Positions 1-10,202 of a stretch of DNA of 64,000 bases are shown here, one piece after another; position 1 is the first letter of the stretch; every line of letters begins with the position of its first letter. The translations under genes were made by a program, and so were the position numbers. The notes below the pieces were generated by a model. The model searched no databases. It was not told the DNA's origin and worked only from the letters and a program-made list of their open reading frames with translations. Origin of the DNA: Catenulispora sp. MAP5-51 (GTDB lineage Bacteria; Actinomycetota; Actinomycetes; Streptomycetales; Catenulisporaceae); contig NZ_JBGCCH010000013.1 of the NCBI RefSeq assembly GCF_041261205.1, positions 168,998 to 232,997 of the forward strand. The letters are read 5' to 3'.

Positions 1-8
1 AGCAGAGT

Positions 9-710
9 ATGCCGACGCAGACCGCGCCGGTGTACGGCGGGCAGCCGGATTCGCAGTACGCGCCGTATGTGCCGCCGGGCGGAGCGCCCGGGCCGGGGCC
101 GCAGTTCGGGCCGGGTGGCATGCAGCCGTCGGGGCCGGTGCCGGGCGGGATGCCCGGGCCGATGCCGGGGCCCGGGTCCATGCCGCCGCCCTACGGCTAC
201 GGCTATCCCCCGCCGAAGCCGACGGTGACCAGTGCCGTCGCGATCGTCGCACTGTGCCTGTTCTGGGTGCCCGTGGCCGGGTTGGTGCTGAGCATCATCG
301 GGATGGTGAAGACCGCCAAGGGGAAGGCGCGGGGGCGCGGGCTGGCCATCGCGGCTCTGGTGTTGTCCATTCTGGTGACCCTCGGCGCGGTGCTCGTGGG
401 GGCCGCGATCGCTTCGAAGCCGTCGGCGCTGGATCCGGGGTGTACGCGCGGGAAGACGGCGGTGCTGGAGCAGTCCAAGCAGATCGACGCCGATTCGGCG
501 AAGGGCGACACGACCGCCGTGCAGAACGACCTCGGGACGCTCGTCGACGATCTGGCGAAGGCCGCGTCCGAGTCCAAGCGCGGTGATGTGCGCGCGACGG
601 TGCAGGCCGTGCACGACGACTACGCCGCCATCGCCGGCGGCCAGGACAACCAGGGCAAGCTCGCCTCCGATCTGCAGCAGATGGACCACCTCTGCACCAT
701 CGGCAAGTAG
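9..710 (+). CDS. DUF4190-domain membrane protein, Pro/Gly-rich N-terminus
   Basis: A 233-residue protein. Residues 1 to about 72 are a disordered Pro/Gly/Met-rich segment ending in PPPYGYGYPPPKP. Two closely spaced hydrophobic helices follow (about 75-98 and 111-135), separated by a basic loop (KTAKGKARGRG). This is the usual DUF4190 layout. The C-terminal 95 residues form a soluble domain with Cys at about 145 and 230, probably extracytoplasmic. Function is unknown; DUF4190 proteins are small membrane proteins common in actinobacteria. The ATG lies 9 bases from the window edge, so the ribosome site and a possible upstream start cannot be judged. It converges on rdgB across a strong hairpin. 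Confidence 0.75.
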   Translation: MPTQTAPVYGGQPDSQYAPYVPPGGAPGPGPQFGPGGMQPSGPVPGGMPGPMPGPGSMPPPYGYGYPPPKPTVTSAVAIVALCLFWVPVAGLVLSIIGMVKTAKGKARGRGLAIAALVLSILVTLGAVLVGAAIASKPSALDPGCTRGKTAVLEQSKQIDADSAKGDTTAVQNDLGTLVDDLAKAASESKRGDVRATVQAVHDDYAAIAGGQDNQGKLASDLQQMDHLCTIGK

Positions 711-774
711 CGGCAGGTAGCGGCAGGCAAAGGGCCAGGTGCCAGCACACCGCGCGCCGAACCCCGGCAACACA

Positions 775-819
775 CGACGGCCGCCGCCGACCGGAGTTCC
801 CGGTCGGCGGTGGCCGTCG
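775..819. terminator. bidirectional hairpin terminator
   Basis: A 20-bp stem (775-794 with 800-819, one G-T wobble) encloses a 5-nt loop. It lies exactly between the convergent DUF4190 gene and rdgB. There is no long T tract on either side, which is common for actinobacterial terminators. Confidence 0.7.
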
Positions 820-829
820 CCGTTCTCGG

Positions 830-1447
830 TCAGCCCTTCAGCAGCGGCACCAGGGCCCGGAACGCGCGGCCGCGGTGGCTGATCGCGTCCTTCTCCTGCG
901 GGCTGAGCTCGGAGGTGGTCCGGGTCTCGCCCTCGGGGACGAAGATCGGGTCGTAGCCGAAGCCGCCGTCGCCGCGGGGGGCGCGGATCAGGCGGCCGGT
1001 GACGACGCCCTCGACCACATGCTCGGTATGGTCGGGCTGGACCAAGGCCGCCGCGCAGGTGAAGTTGGCGCCCAGGGCCTCGTCGGGGACGTCGGCGACC
1101 TGGTCCAGGACCAGCTGCAGGTTCGACACGTCGCGGCCGGGGCCGGCCGGCAGGTCGCCGAAGCGGCCCGACCAGCGCGCGGACAGGATGCCCGGCATGC
1201 CGTTCAGCGCCTCCACGCACAGGCCCGAGTCGTCGGCGACGGCGGGCAGGCCGGTCGCGGCGGCCACCGCGCGCGCCTTGATCAGGGCGTTCTCGGCGAA
1301 GGTCAGGCCGGTCTCGGGGATCTCCGGCAGGGCCGCGTACAGCTCGGGGCCGGCGAGTTCGACGTCGGTCAGGCCGGCGGCGAGCAGGATCCGCTGGAGT
1401 TCGGTGATCTTCTTGGCGTTGCGGGTGGCGAGCACGATCTGGCGCAT
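830..1447 (-). CDS. rdgB: RdgB/HAM1 XTP/dITP pyrophosphatase
   Basis: Hydrolyses non-canonical purine nucleoside triphosphates (XTP, dITP, ITP) to monophosphates so they are not incorporated into DNA or RNA. The 205-residue length is typical of the family. The N-terminal TRNAKK motif (residues 8-13), the DDSGL motif (72-76) and the C-terminal SHRGRA substrate loop are all present. The ATG is preceded by TAGACT with a 7-nt gap, so the mRNA may be leaderless. It is the last gene of the conserved rph-rdgB neighbourhood. Here a lipoprotein gene sits between rph and rdgB. Confidence 0.95.
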   Translation of the reverse strand: MRQIVLATRNAKKITELQRILLAAGLTDVELAGPELYAALPEIPETGLTFAENALIKARAVAAATGLPAVADDSGLCVEALNGMPGILSARWSGRFGDLPAGPGRDVSNLQLVLDQVADVPDEALGANFTCAAALVQPDHTEHVVEGVVTGRLIRAPRGDGGFGYDPIFVPEGETRTTSELSPQEKDAISHRGRAFRALVPLLKG

Positions 1448-1454
1448 GGGCGCC

Positions 1455-1460
1455 AGTCTA
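1455..1460 (-). promoter_or_regulatory. candidate -10 box of leaderless rdgB
   Basis: TAGACT fits the actinobacterial TANNNT -10 motif. It ends 7 nt before the rdgB ATG, the spacing expected when transcription starts on or next to the start codon. No clear -35 was seen. Confidence 0.45.
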
Positions 1461-1513
1461 TTTGGCTGCCGGCCATCGGCGTGGCCTGCGGGCCGACGGG
1501 CCGACGGGCCGTT

Positions 1514-2116
1514 CTACTGGTTGCCGGCCGAGCAGATGTTGCCCATCACCTGGAAGTCGGACTTCACCGGTCCGTTGTTCGGAGTCTGGCCCTGCTGCGC
1601 CTGCGTGAAGATCGTCTGCATATCGGTGGCCAGCTTGTTCATCGCGTCGGCCGCGCCGGGCTTCTTGGTCTGCTGGGCGCCGATGTGGATCTTCTGGACC
1701 GAGGCGGGGATCGTCGCGACGGCCTGCAGCACGCTCTTCTGCTGCGCGGTCACGTAGTCGCCGAAGCCGGCCAGGGCGGTCTTGCAGCCCTGGTCGGTCC
1801 AGGTGCTGTTGAGTTCCTTCAGCGACGAGGCCAGGACCGAGGGGTCCTGGGAGCTCGGTGCGGCCGGGGAGGAGCCGGTGGCGGCCGACGGTGCCGAGGA
1901 GCCGGTGTCGGCGGAGGAGGGGGCGCTGGTGCCGCCGGTGCCGCCCGTGGAGGAACCGTTCGCCGAGCCCGACGCGCTCGTGGAGTTCCCCGTGCCGGGG
2001 ACCGTCCCGCCCGCCGTGCCCGCCCCGATCGTGCCCTGCGATGCGCACGCCGCCAGCGACAGCGCGGTCAGGGCCAGCAGTCCCGGTATCACGCTCGTGC
2101 GCAGCCGCACGGTCAT
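1514..2116 (-). CDS. putative lipoprotein with Ser/Thr/Gly linker
   Basis: A 200-residue secreted protein. A basic N-terminus and hydrophobic helix end in the lipobox LAAC near residue 23. A low-complexity Ser/Gly/Thr/Ala linker runs to about residue 95, then a compact helical domain with two Cys (CKTAL near the middle, NICSAGNQ at the end) that could form a disulfide. The ATG has a GGGGGTGG ribosome site, which decides it over upstream in-frame codons. The C-terminal domain looks like the soluble domain of the DUF4190 protein at 9-710 (helical, late Cys). That resemblance is by eye only. Function unknown. Confidence 0.7.
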   Translation of the reverse strand: MTVRLRTSVIPGLLALTALSLAACASQGTIGAGTAGGTVPGTGNSTSASGSANGSSTGGTGGTSAPSSADTGSSAPSAATGSSPAAPSSQDPSVLASSLKELNSTWTDQGCKTALAGFGDYVTAQQKSVLQAVATIPASVQKIHIGAQQTKKPGAADAMNKLATDMQTIFTQAQQGQTPNNGPVKSDFQVMGNICSAGNQ

Positions 2117-2196
2117 GAGCCCACCCCCAGTGGAAAGCATTCGGAGCCCCGGCTTTCGCCGGGGCTCCGAACAATATAGGAGGTGGTTGCCTGCGG

Positions 2197-2928
2197 TCAG
2201 CTCAGCAGTGCCTTGACCTGGTGCGAGGCCAGTTCGCGGCAGCCGGCGGCGGCCAGGTCGAGCAGGGCGTCCAGCTCGGCGCGGTCGAAGGGGGCGCCCT
2301 CGGCGGTGCCCTGGACCTCGACGAACTTGCCGTCGGCGGTGCACACGACGTTCATGTCGGTCTCGGCGCGGACGTCCTCTTCGTAACACAGGTCGAGCAT
2401 CGGGACGCCGTCGATGATGCCGACGCTGACCGCCGAGACCGAACCGGTCAGCGGCTCCTTGGAGGCCTTGATCATCTTCTTGTCGCGCATCCACGTGACC
2501 GCGTCCTGCAGCGCCACGAACCCGCCGGTGATGGCCGCGGTCCGGGTGCCGCCGTCGGCCTGCAGCACGTCGCAGTCCACGACGATGGTGTTCTCGCCCA
2601 GGGCCTTGGTGTCCACCACGGCCCGCAGCGCGCGCCCGATCAGCCGGGAGATCTCCTGGGTGCGGCCGCCGACCTTGCCCTTGACCGACTCGCGGTCGCC
2701 GCGGGTGTTGGTGGCCCGGGGCAGCATCGCGTACTCGGCGGTGATCCAGCCCTTGCCGGTGCCGCGCAGCCAGCGCGGGACGCCTTCGGTGACGCTGGCG
2801 GTGCACAGCACCTTGGTCTGGCCGAACTCCACGAGGACGCTGCCCTCGGGGTGGATCGACCACTTGCGGGTCAGGGTGACCGGACGGAGCTGGCCTGTTT
2901 TGCGGCCGTCGACGCGTGCTGCTGACAT
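2197..2928 (-). CDS. rph: ribonuclease PH
   Basis: Phosphorolytic 3'-5' exoribonuclease that trims the 3' ends of tRNA precursors. The 243-residue length is typical. Family features include the N-terminal RVDGRK, the [12 protein letters not shown] strand, [23 protein letters not shown], and the phosphate/metal region [18 protein letters not shown]. It lies between a USP-like gene upstream and a lipoprotein gene downstream, all on the minus strand. The same rph-rdgB order occurs in mycobacteria. Confidence 0.96.
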   Translation of the reverse strand: MSAARVDGRKTGQLRPVTLTRKWSIHPEGSVLVEFGQTKVLCTASVTEGVPRWLRGTGKGWITAEYAMLPRATNTRGDRESVKGKVGGRTQEISRLIGRALRAVVDTKALGENTIVVDCDVLQADGGTRTAAITGGFVALQDAVTWMRDKKMIKASKEPLTGSVSAVSVGIIDGVPMLDLCYEEDVRAETDMNVVCTADGKFVEVQGTAEGAPFDRAELDALLDLAAAGCRELASHQVKALLS

Positions 2929-3068
2929 GTGAAGACCCTAGCCCACCCCCGGGGCCGGCGCGGCCGACGGTGCGGCGCGCGCGGGGCCGTCGCCGGGCTC
3001 CGCCCCGGCCGCGCCGGGGGTGGAGGCGGGGGTGAAGGCGGGGGTTTGGTGTGCGGGGCGTGCGCGGC

Positions 3069-3119
3069 GGGGTGCCCGACGGGTGTGCCCAGCGGGTGTG
3101 CCCGGCGGGTGTGCCCGGC
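3069..3119. repeat. 13-bp tandem repeat just past the USP-like gene
   Basis: Three clean 13-bp units (3081-3093, 3094-3106, 3107-3119, GGGTGTGCCCRGC) and one degenerate unit at 3069-3080. The array lies 4 bp beyond the stop codon of the 3124-3615 gene. The rest of the 195-bp gap up to rph is GC-rich and repetitive with no gene. Confidence 0.8.
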
Positions 3120-3123
3120 GCGA

Positions 3124-3615
3124 TCAGTCGAGCGGCACGTGGGCCAGCAGCCGCAGCGTCGGCAGGTCGGTGGCCTTGCGCAGGCGGGAGGCCAGGTCCC
3201 GGTGGAAGAACTCCTCGACCAGGTGCGGCACCGTCAGCACGATGATCTCGTCGACCACGTACTTGGCCGCGATCTCCTTCAGCCCTTCCACCGGCGGGCC
3301 GGCCAGCAGCTCGCCGGCGGCCTGCCTGCCGGCCTTCTGGAACGCCTCCACGGTCGCGGTCATGATCGTGCGGGCCTCCACGACGGCCTCGTTCAGCGGC
3401 TCGTCGTGGGAGTCCTCCTCGGCCCCCTTGAAGTTGCCCAGCGCCAGGTCGTCGAGGGTGGCCAGGACCTTGCCGTTCTCCTTGCCGACAGGCACCACGA
3501 CGACGTAGTTCTCGGCCTCCATGCCCTCCTCGACGTTGTCGTCGTGCAGACCGACGACGTACTCCAGGTCGTGCTGGTTGATCGTCTTCTCGACGACGAG
3601 CATGGTGGTCGGCAC
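3124..3615 (-). CDS. USP-like alpha/beta protein of unknown function
   Basis: A 163-residue soluble protein. The N-terminal half reads as MLVVEKTINQHDLEYVVGLH followed by a beta strand (YVVVVPVG). The C-terminal half ends in VDEIIVLTVPHLVEEFF and a final short strand (TLRLLAHV). This order resembles the C-terminal half of universal stress proteins (strand, 'DEIIV..PH' loop, helix, strand), but the ATP-binding G-x2-G-x9-G signature is not obvious. I do not assign a function. It sits between the MBL hydrolase and rph on the same strand, about 70 bp from the former, so co-transcription is likely. Confidence 0.7.
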   Translation of the reverse strand: MPTTMLVVEKTINQHDLEYVVGLHDDNVEEGMEAENYVVVVPVGKENGKVLATLDDLALGNFKGAEEDSHDEPLNEAVVEARTIMTATVEAFQKAGRQAAGELLAGPPVEGLKEIAAKYVVDEIIVLTVPHLVEEFFHRDLASRLRKATDLPTLRLLAHVPLD

Positions 3616-3688
3616 AGTCGGGTCCTCTCAGGTGCTGCTGCCCGGGGGCGGCGCCGGGCGCCGCTCCCCTCATCTCCCCATCATGGTC

Positions 3689-4462
3689 TCAGATCTGGAA
3701 CACCGCGCCCGGCGTGGCCAGGTTCACCTGGCCGTCGAAGGCGGCCCTGGCCGCGGCCAGGTTGAGCTCGGCGTCCGTCCACGGCGGGATGTGGGTCAGC
3801 ACCAGGCGGTTGACGCCGCCGGCGGTCGCGCTCTCGCCGGCCTCGCGGCCGTTGAGGTGCAGGCCCAGCAGTCCGTCGTCGCGCGGCTCCTGGAACGAGG
3901 CCTCGGCCAGCAGCAGGTCGGCGCCCTTGGCCAGGTGGTCCAGCGCCGGGCAGGGGCCGGTGTCGCCGGAGTAGACCAGGGTGCTCCCGCCGGCCTCCAG
4001 GCGGATCGCGTAGGCCTCGACGGGGTGGTCGACGCGGGTCACGCGCACGGTGAACGGACCGGTCTCGAAGGTGTTGCCGGTGGCGCCCTCCGGGGCCCCC
4101 TCCAGCACGTTGCGGAAGTCGAAGACCGACTCGCACTCGACGTCGTCGGTGTCGTAGGCCTTGGCGATGCGCTCGCGGGTGCCGGCCGGGCCCCACACCG
4201 GCAGCAGCGGCAGCGGCTCGCCGCCGGGCCGGTATTTGCGCGCGACGTAGTACCCGCACATGTCGACGCAGTGATCGGCGTGCAGGTGCGACAGGATCAC
4301 GGCCTGCAGGTCGTAGATGTCGCCGTACCGCTGAAGTTCGCCGAGCGCGCCGTTGCCGAAGTCGAGCAGGACCCGGTGGCCGTCGTGCTCGACCAGGTAG
4401 CTCGAACACGGGTTGCCGGGGCCTCCGAAGGAGCCGGAGGAACCGATCACGGTGAGCTTCAT
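3689..4462 (-). CDS. MBL-fold metallohydrolase
   Basis: A 257-residue metallo-beta-lactamase-fold hydrolase. The metal-binding HLHADH motif is at residues 59-64. Further ligands are suggested by the SGDTG segment (about 167-171) and LTHIPPW near residue 224. The start [18 protein letters not shown] is typical of the RNase Z/cyclic phosphodiesterase-like subgroup. The mycobacterial protein at the same position next to murI and rph has been described as a cAMP phosphodiesterase-like enzyme, so nucleotide phosphodiester hydrolysis is plausible but inferred. Its start overlaps the murI stop by 4 bp (ATGA), showing translational coupling. Confidence 0.88.
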   Translation of the reverse strand: MKLTVIGSSGSFGGPGNPCSSYLVEHDGHRVLLDFGNGALGELQRYGDIYDLQAVILSHLHADHCVDMCGYYVARKYRPGGEPLPLLPVWGPAGTRERIAKAYDTDDVECESVFDFRNVLEGAPEGATGNTFETGPFTVRVTRVDHPVEAYAIRLEAGGSTLVYSGDTGPCPALDHLAKGADLLLAEASFQEPRDDGLLGLHLNGREAGESATAGGVNRLVLTHIPPWTDAELNLAAARAAFDGQVNLATPGAVFQI

Positions 4463-5355
4463 GGGGTCTCCGCAACTGTGGCGTATCGGGGTTCGGTGGC
4501 GGCGGCATCTTGTGATGCGGCGGGGAGCTGTCCCTGGTGCACGTGGCCGATCTCGGGGCCGAGGAAGCGCTGCCCGATCTGGAGGAACTGGTCCGGGTCG
4601 CCGGTGGTGGTGAAGCTGTGCGTGGGCTCGGGGAGGTCGGCCGGGCGCATCAGCGCGTTCTCGGCCAGGACGCGGTAGACGTCCTTGGCGGTCTCCTCGG
4701 CGCTGTTGATCAGGATCACGTCGTCCCCCATCACGTAGGAGATGACGCCGGTGAGCAGGGGGTAGTGCGTGCAGCCCAGGATCAGCGTGTCGACGCCGGC
4801 CTGCACGACCGGGTCCAGGTACTCGTGCGCGACCTTCAGCAGCTCCTCGCCGGCGGTCTCCCCGGCCTCGACGAACTCCACGAAGCGCGGGCACTCCTGG
4901 GTGGTGAGCTGGATCTGCGGCGCCGCGGCGAAGGCGTCGACATAGGCCATCGAGCGCCGGGTGGAACGGGTGCTGATCACGCCGACGTGCTGGTTCCGGG
5001 TGGCGGCCACGGCCAGCCGCACGGCCGGCCGGATGACCTCCACCACCGGGATCTCATAGCGCTCGCGGGCATCGCGCAGCACCGCGCCGGAGGCCGAGTT
5101 GCACGCGATGACCAGCATCTTCACCCCGGACTCGACGAGCTTGTCCATGCACTCCAGGGCGTACGCGCGCACCTGCGCGATCGGCCGCGGGCCGTAGGGC
5201 TGGCGCGCGGTGTCGCCGAAGTAGCTGACGGCCTCGTGGGGCAGCTGATCCAGCAGGGCCCGGACGACGGTCAACCCGCCGAAGCCGGAGTCGAAGATGC
5301 CGATGGGCGCGTCCCGGGAGGCCGGGTCGATGAACGGAGGCAGTGGTGCGGCCAT
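4459..5355 (-). CDS. murI: glutamate racemase
   Basis: Interconverts L- and D-glutamate for peptidoglycan. It is 298 residues long, slightly above the usual 265-275 because of a short N-terminal extension and a C-terminal tail of about 20 residues. The two catalytic cysteines are visible: Cys85 in ACNSAS and Cys195 in GCTHYP. The [10 protein letters not shown] motif (21-30) and [11 protein letters not shown] (45-55) are also intact. It is translationally coupled to the downstream MBL hydrolase gene. Confidence 0.96.
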   Translation of the reverse strand: MAAPLPPFIDPASRDAPIGIFDSGFGGLTVVRALLDQLPHEAVSYFGDTARQPYGPRPIAQVRAYALECMDKLVESGVKMLVIACNSASGAVLRDARERYEIPVVEVIRPAVRLAVAATRNQHVGVISTRSTRRSMAYVDAFAAAPQIQLTTQECPRFVEFVEAGETAGEELLKVAHEYLDPVVQAGVDTLILGCTHYPLLTGVISYVMGDDVILINSAEETAKDVYRVLAENALMRPADLPEPTHSFTTTGDPDQFLQIGQRFLGPEIGHVHQGQLPAASQDAAATEPRYATVAETP

Positions 5356-5476
5356 GAGGGAAAAGAGTACGGCTCCCCGCGCAGAGCGTCCGCGATCGGG
5401 CGGGTCGATGTGGCCACTGTCTCAGCGGTGGTTTTGCTCACGGGGCGCTTGACGTGCGGCGGGGTGGTTGCGGGGG

Positions 5477-6487
5477 TCAGGCGGTCGGGGCCTGGGGGGC
5501 CAGGGCCGGGGCGGTCGGAGACGGCGCCGTCGCGGCCGGGGCCTGGGCGGTCGGGGCCTGCGGGGCTGGGGCCGGGGCGGTCGGGGCAGCCCAGGCGAGC
5601 AGGGCGTCGCAGACGTCGGTCAGCCGGCGCCGCAGCGGGGCGCCGCGGCGGGCGAACTCGGCCTGCATGCCGGCGTACTCGGCGCGGCCGGCGGGGGTCT
5701 CGATGGCGATCGGCGGGTAGCCGAGCTCGGCGAGGTCATAAGGGCTGGCACGCATGTCCATCTCGCGGATCTCGGCGGCCAGCGCGAAGCAGTCGGCGAT
5801 CAGCTCGGAGGGCACGAACGGGTCCAGCTTGTAGGCCCACTTGTAGAGGTCCATGCCGGCGTGCAGGCAGCCCGGCTGCTCGTTGGCGACCTGCTCGTCG
5901 CGAGTCGGGCGCAGGGTGTTCAGCGGAACCGCGTCGGGGGTGAAGAAGCGGTAGGCGTCGAAGTGCGAGCAGCGGATGTGCTGGGTCTCGACGACCTCGT
6001 CGGTACCGGCCGGACCCAGCCGCAGCCGCCGCGCGGAGTGCCGCACCTGCTCGGGCTCGAGGCGGTAGACCATGGCCCACTCGTGCAGCCCGAAGCACGC
6101 CAGCCGAGGCTCGCGCCCGGCGGTGGCGGCGAGCAGCGCGCGGACGAACTCGGCGGTGCGGCGCCGGCCATCGGTGAACTCGGCGGGATCCAGGGCCACG
6201 CCCTCAGGGGTCTCGCGATAGCCGCGCCAGGCCAGCCGCTCGCGAGCCGCCGCCCCCGCCAGCACGACGCCAGCGCCGGGATGCCACCGCAGCAAGCGCG
6301 CAGGGCGGTGCGAGTAGTAGGTGAACAGGAAGTCCATCACCGGGTGCGCCTCGTTGTCAGCGCGGCGGCGCAGGTGGGGATCGGTCCAGGCGGCGACGCG
6401 GGTGCGGTACGCGGCTTCGCGGGCCTGCCAGACGGATTCGGGCAGGACGACAGCCGTAGTCGCGACTTCTTGCTCGGCCTGGTCCAC
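5477..6487 (-). CDS. protein of the actinobacterial '3-methyladenine DNA glycosylase' family
   Basis: A 336-residue protein with MDFLFTYYSHRPARLLRWHPG near the N-terminus, GLHEWAMVYR in the middle, and GCLHAGMDLYKWAYKLDPF toward the end. I recognise this as an actinobacterial family usually labelled 3-methyladenine DNA glycosylase. I see no helix-hairpin-helix or other proven glycosylase motif, so the label is by family name only. The last 40 residues are an Ala/Pro/Gln low-complexity tail (APAPQAPTAQAPAAT). The GTG at 6487 has GAGG 7 nt upstream; GTG 6493 is the alternative. Confidence 0.65.
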   Translation of the reverse strand: MDQAEQEVATTAVVLPESVWQAREAAYRTRVAAWTDPHLRRRADNEAHPVMDFLFTYYSHRPARLLRWHPGAGVVLAGAAARERLAWRGYRETPEGVALDPAEFTDGRRRTAEFVRALLAATAGREPRLACFGLHEWAMVYRLEPEQVRHSARRLRLGPAGTDEVVETQHIRCSHFDAYRFFTPDAVPLNTLRPTRDEQVANEQPGCLHAGMDLYKWAYKLDPFVPSELIADCFALAAEIREMDMRASPYDLAELGYPPIAIETPAGRAEYAGMQAEFARRGAPLRRRLTDVCDALLAWAAPTAPAPAPQAPTAQAPAATAPSPTAPALAPQAPTA

Positions 6488-6558
6488 GCTCACACCTCGA
6501 CGGTATCCGGTGACCGCCGCCGGGCCGAATCGCTGTTCGCCCGGCGGCAGCGGCGTGC

Positions 6559-7755
6559 TTACGCGCCCGAGCTCGAGGTGCCCGACGGCGCCGAGGACGA
6601 GGCGCTGCTCGAGGCCGACGAGCCGCTGGACGAGCTGCTCGACGTGCCGCTCGACGAGGTCGAGGAGGAGCTCGCCGGACCGGTCGGCGTCGGGGCGCCC
6701 GGCGTGGAGGGAACGCTCGGCGTCGTCGGGGCGCCCGGCGTGCTCGGGCTGCTCGGCGTGCTCGGAGTGCTCGGGGTGCTGGGCGTGCTGGGCGCCGAGG
6801 ACCCCTGCGAGCTCGCCGGGCTCGTCGGCGTCGAGCTCCCGGAGTCCTGCGAGCCGCTCTGCGCCGCTTCGGCCTGCTTCACCATCGCGACGAAATCCGC
6901 GCTCTGCGTGTCGGGGATCGGTGCCACGTCGACCGAGGTGCCCCAGGCGCTGTAGTCGATCTCGCCGGTCATGCTGCCGTTCGGCGTGGTCTCGGTGAAG
7001 GTCATCGCGACCGGCAGGCCGGCGGCGTTCAGCCAGACGTCGTAGCCCAGCTTGGTGACCAGGCCCTGGGCCAGCGCGTCGTTGACGGTGGCGGCGTCGT
7101 CGGCGGTCAGGCCGTTGCGGCCGGCGATGTTGGGGTCGGTGACGTCGTCGTTGGTGAGGGTGCCGGCGTAGTGCATGGTCTGGACGCCGCCGTGCTGCTC
7201 GGAGCCGACCGTGTGCAGGTCCTTGCTGGCCGCCAGCATGGTCAGGCCCTTGCTCGGGGAGGTGTTCTCCACCACATCGGCGCCGATGCCGAAGGACGCG
7301 GTGTTCGGGTCCTGGGCCATGGCCTGCAGGTCCAGCTTCAGCCACTGCTTGCCGTTCATCTGGGCGGCCATCTGCGGGTCGCCGCCCATCTGCATGTACA
7401 TCACGTCGTCCGCGTAGCGGATCGGGACGGCCGGGCCGGAGGCCTGCGAGCCCGGGTTGGAGGGGTCGGCCGAGCTCGTGCTCAGCGTGCCCTGCAGCGA
7501 CGGGTGCTCGTCGAAGCTCGCCACCACGTCGTCGGTCTCCGAGGCGGTCGCGGTGGTCAGCACCGTGTGCACCTTGGCGCTGGGGTGCGAGGAGACGGCG
7601 CGGTCCGCGGCCTGGATCGCCTGCCCGGCGGTGAGCGAGGACAGCTGCGTGAAGGACTGCGGCGTGCCGTCGGACCCCTTCAGGGAGCAGCCGGTGAGCG
7701 AGGACGCGGCCACGGCCGCCAGCACGGCGCCGGACCATATCTGCTTGCGGGGCAT
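6559..7755 (-). CDS. LppX/LprG-like lipoprotein with long Ser/Thr/Pro tail
   Basis: A 398-residue lipoprotein with lipobox LTGC at about residue 23. Residues 30-290 alternate strands and helices as in the LolA-like LppX/LprAFG fold. They include a YADDVMYMQM strand, GKQWLKLDL, a 'HYAGTL' segment and a terminal 'VTKLGYDVWLNAAGLPVAMTF' region. The last 100 residues are SSTPTSP, STPSTP and SSSTSSSG repeats with no membrane anchor, perhaps a wall-spanning or glycosylated stalk. The neighbour at 7854-8711 has the same layout without the tail, so the two probably arose by duplication. A lipid or glycolipid carrier role is inferred from the fold only. Confidence 0.7.
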   Translation of the reverse strand: MPRKQIWSGAVLAAVAASSLTGCSLKGSDGTPQSFTQLSSLTAGQAIQAADRAVSSHPSAKVHTVLTTATASETDDVVASFDEHPSLQGTLSTSSADPSNPGSQASGPAVPIRYADDVMYMQMGGDPQMAAQMNGKQWLKLDLQAMAQDPNTASFGIGADVVENTSPSKGLTMLAASKDLHTVGSEQHGGVQTMHYAGTLTNDDVTDPNIAGRNGLTADDAATVNDALAQGLVTKLGYDVWLNAAGLPVAMTFTETTPNGSMTGEIDYSAWGTSVDVAPIPDTQSADFVAMVKQAEAAQSGSQDSGSSTPTSPASSQGSSAPSTPSTPSTPSTPSSPSTPGAPTTPSVPSTPGAPTPTGPASSSSTSSSGTSSSSSSGSSASSSASSSAPSGTSSSGA

Positions 7756-7853
7756 GTGTTTCCCAACCCTTGATCGTGAAAGCCGAAGAGCGGAGGAATC
7801 CTAGCGTCGCCGCACTTCAGGCCGATGATCGGGGGCCGGTGAAGATCGTCTCC

Positions 7854-8711
7854 TCAGGTGACGGGCACCACATACGAGTCGGCGGCGGGCGGCACGGACA
7901 CCGTCAGCGGCACGCCCCACTTGACCGCGGTCAGGTCGATGACGGTGTCGCCGTCGGCCGTGGAGTCGACCTCGATGGACTCGATGAGCCGGCCGTCCGC
8001 GCCGTACCAGCAGTCGATGCCGACCTTGGTGGCCTTCACCGCCTGCAGCTGCTGCCGGCGGTAGTCCAGGTAGTCCTGCGTCAGCCCGGACCCCGCGGGC
8101 GGGGTCGCCGGCAACGTGGCCAGGGTGAGCGTCCCGGCGATGTGCAGCGCCCGCTCGCCGTCCCTGGTCTCGACGCCGACCCGGTGCAGGTCGGAGAACG
8201 CCAGCGTGAAGGCCGACGCCTGGCGCGGATCCCGGTGCCGGTAGGTCGAGCTCAGCGTCGCGAACAACGCCGACGCCGGGGCGCCGGGGGCCGCCGACAG
8301 CGGATGCGTGAGATCGATCTTCACCCACGTCTTGCCCTGCCGATAGGTCGCCGGGAGTCCGGGATCGTTCAGGTAGACCGCGTTCCCTTCAACGCGGATC
8401 TCACCATGGACCGTCGTGTTGGTGGCGGCCGTCGTCGTCGCGGAGGTCTGGTCCTCCTCGAGGGCGTCGGTCCGCTGGACCCCGTCCGTCGTGATGGTGA
8501 ACGCCTTCTCGGTGATCGTCGCGTGGTTGTGCACCGTGTGCTGCGCCCCGCCGGCGCTCTGGCCTTCCAGGACCGCCTGAGCGGCGCTCTCCGTGTTCAG
8601 ATCGACGTTCGTGCCCGCGGCGCCCCCCTTGGACGCACAAGCGGCGGCGGCCATGACCGTGGTCACCGCCGCCGCCGTCGCGACACACCGAACCCAGGAC
8701 TTCGCGCCCAT
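7854..8711 (-). CDS. LolA-fold-like lipoprotein, paralogue of the adjacent gene
   Basis: A 285-residue secreted protein with a signal peptide ending in AAAACAS. The lipobox is weak, with Ala at -3. It shares the order of its neighbour: 'VYLNDPGLPATYRQGKTWVKIDL', then an 'HIAGTLTL' strand, then 'CWYGADGRLIESIEVDS' and a final 'DLTAVKWGVPL'. This matches the neighbour's 'IDYSAWGT' ending. The ATG has a strong GGGGGGTGGG ribosome site. Role unknown; likely an envelope lipoprotein binding a hydrophobic ligand (inference). Confidence 0.68.
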   Translation of the reverse strand: MGAKSWVRCVATAAAVTTVMAAAACASKGGAAGTNVDLNTESAAQAVLEGQSAGGAQHTVHNHATITEKAFTITTDGVQRTDALEEDQTSATTTAATNTTVHGEIRVEGNAVYLNDPGLPATYRQGKTWVKIDLTHPLSAAPGAPASALFATLSSTYRHRDPRQASAFTLAFSDLHRVGVETRDGERALHIAGTLTLATLPATPPAGSGLTQDYLDYRRQQLQAVKATKVGIDCWYGADGRLIESIEVDSTADGDTVIDLTAVKWGVPLTVSVPPAADSYVVPVT

Positions 8712-8780
8712 CGCACCCACCCCCCGTAAGTCAGGACTGCGACATCCTAACCACGGGCAACAGGCACTACCGGCACTACG

Positions 8781-10078
<1,298 letters not shown>

Positions 10079-10133
10079 GGCCGGTCATCTCCTCGTGGGA
10101 AAAGGGCGGAACAGGCGAGCAGGGCGTATGGGA

Positions 10134-10166
10134 GGCCCCGCGGGAAGGCACGCGGCTGCCGGGGCC
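10134..10166 (-). promoter_or_regulatory. possible attenuator hairpin between leader peptide and cysO
   Basis: The 124-bp stretch between the leader peptide stop and cysO contains a 7-bp GC stem (10134-10140 with 10160-10166) around a 19-nt loop. Alternative pairings with nearby GC runs are possible. The cysO ribosome site (GAGGAGAT) follows downstream. An attenuation role is inferred from position only. Confidence 0.3.
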
Positions 10167-10202
10167 GCGGCTCGATCGCGGGGGACGGTGCGGGTCGCGG
10201 GT

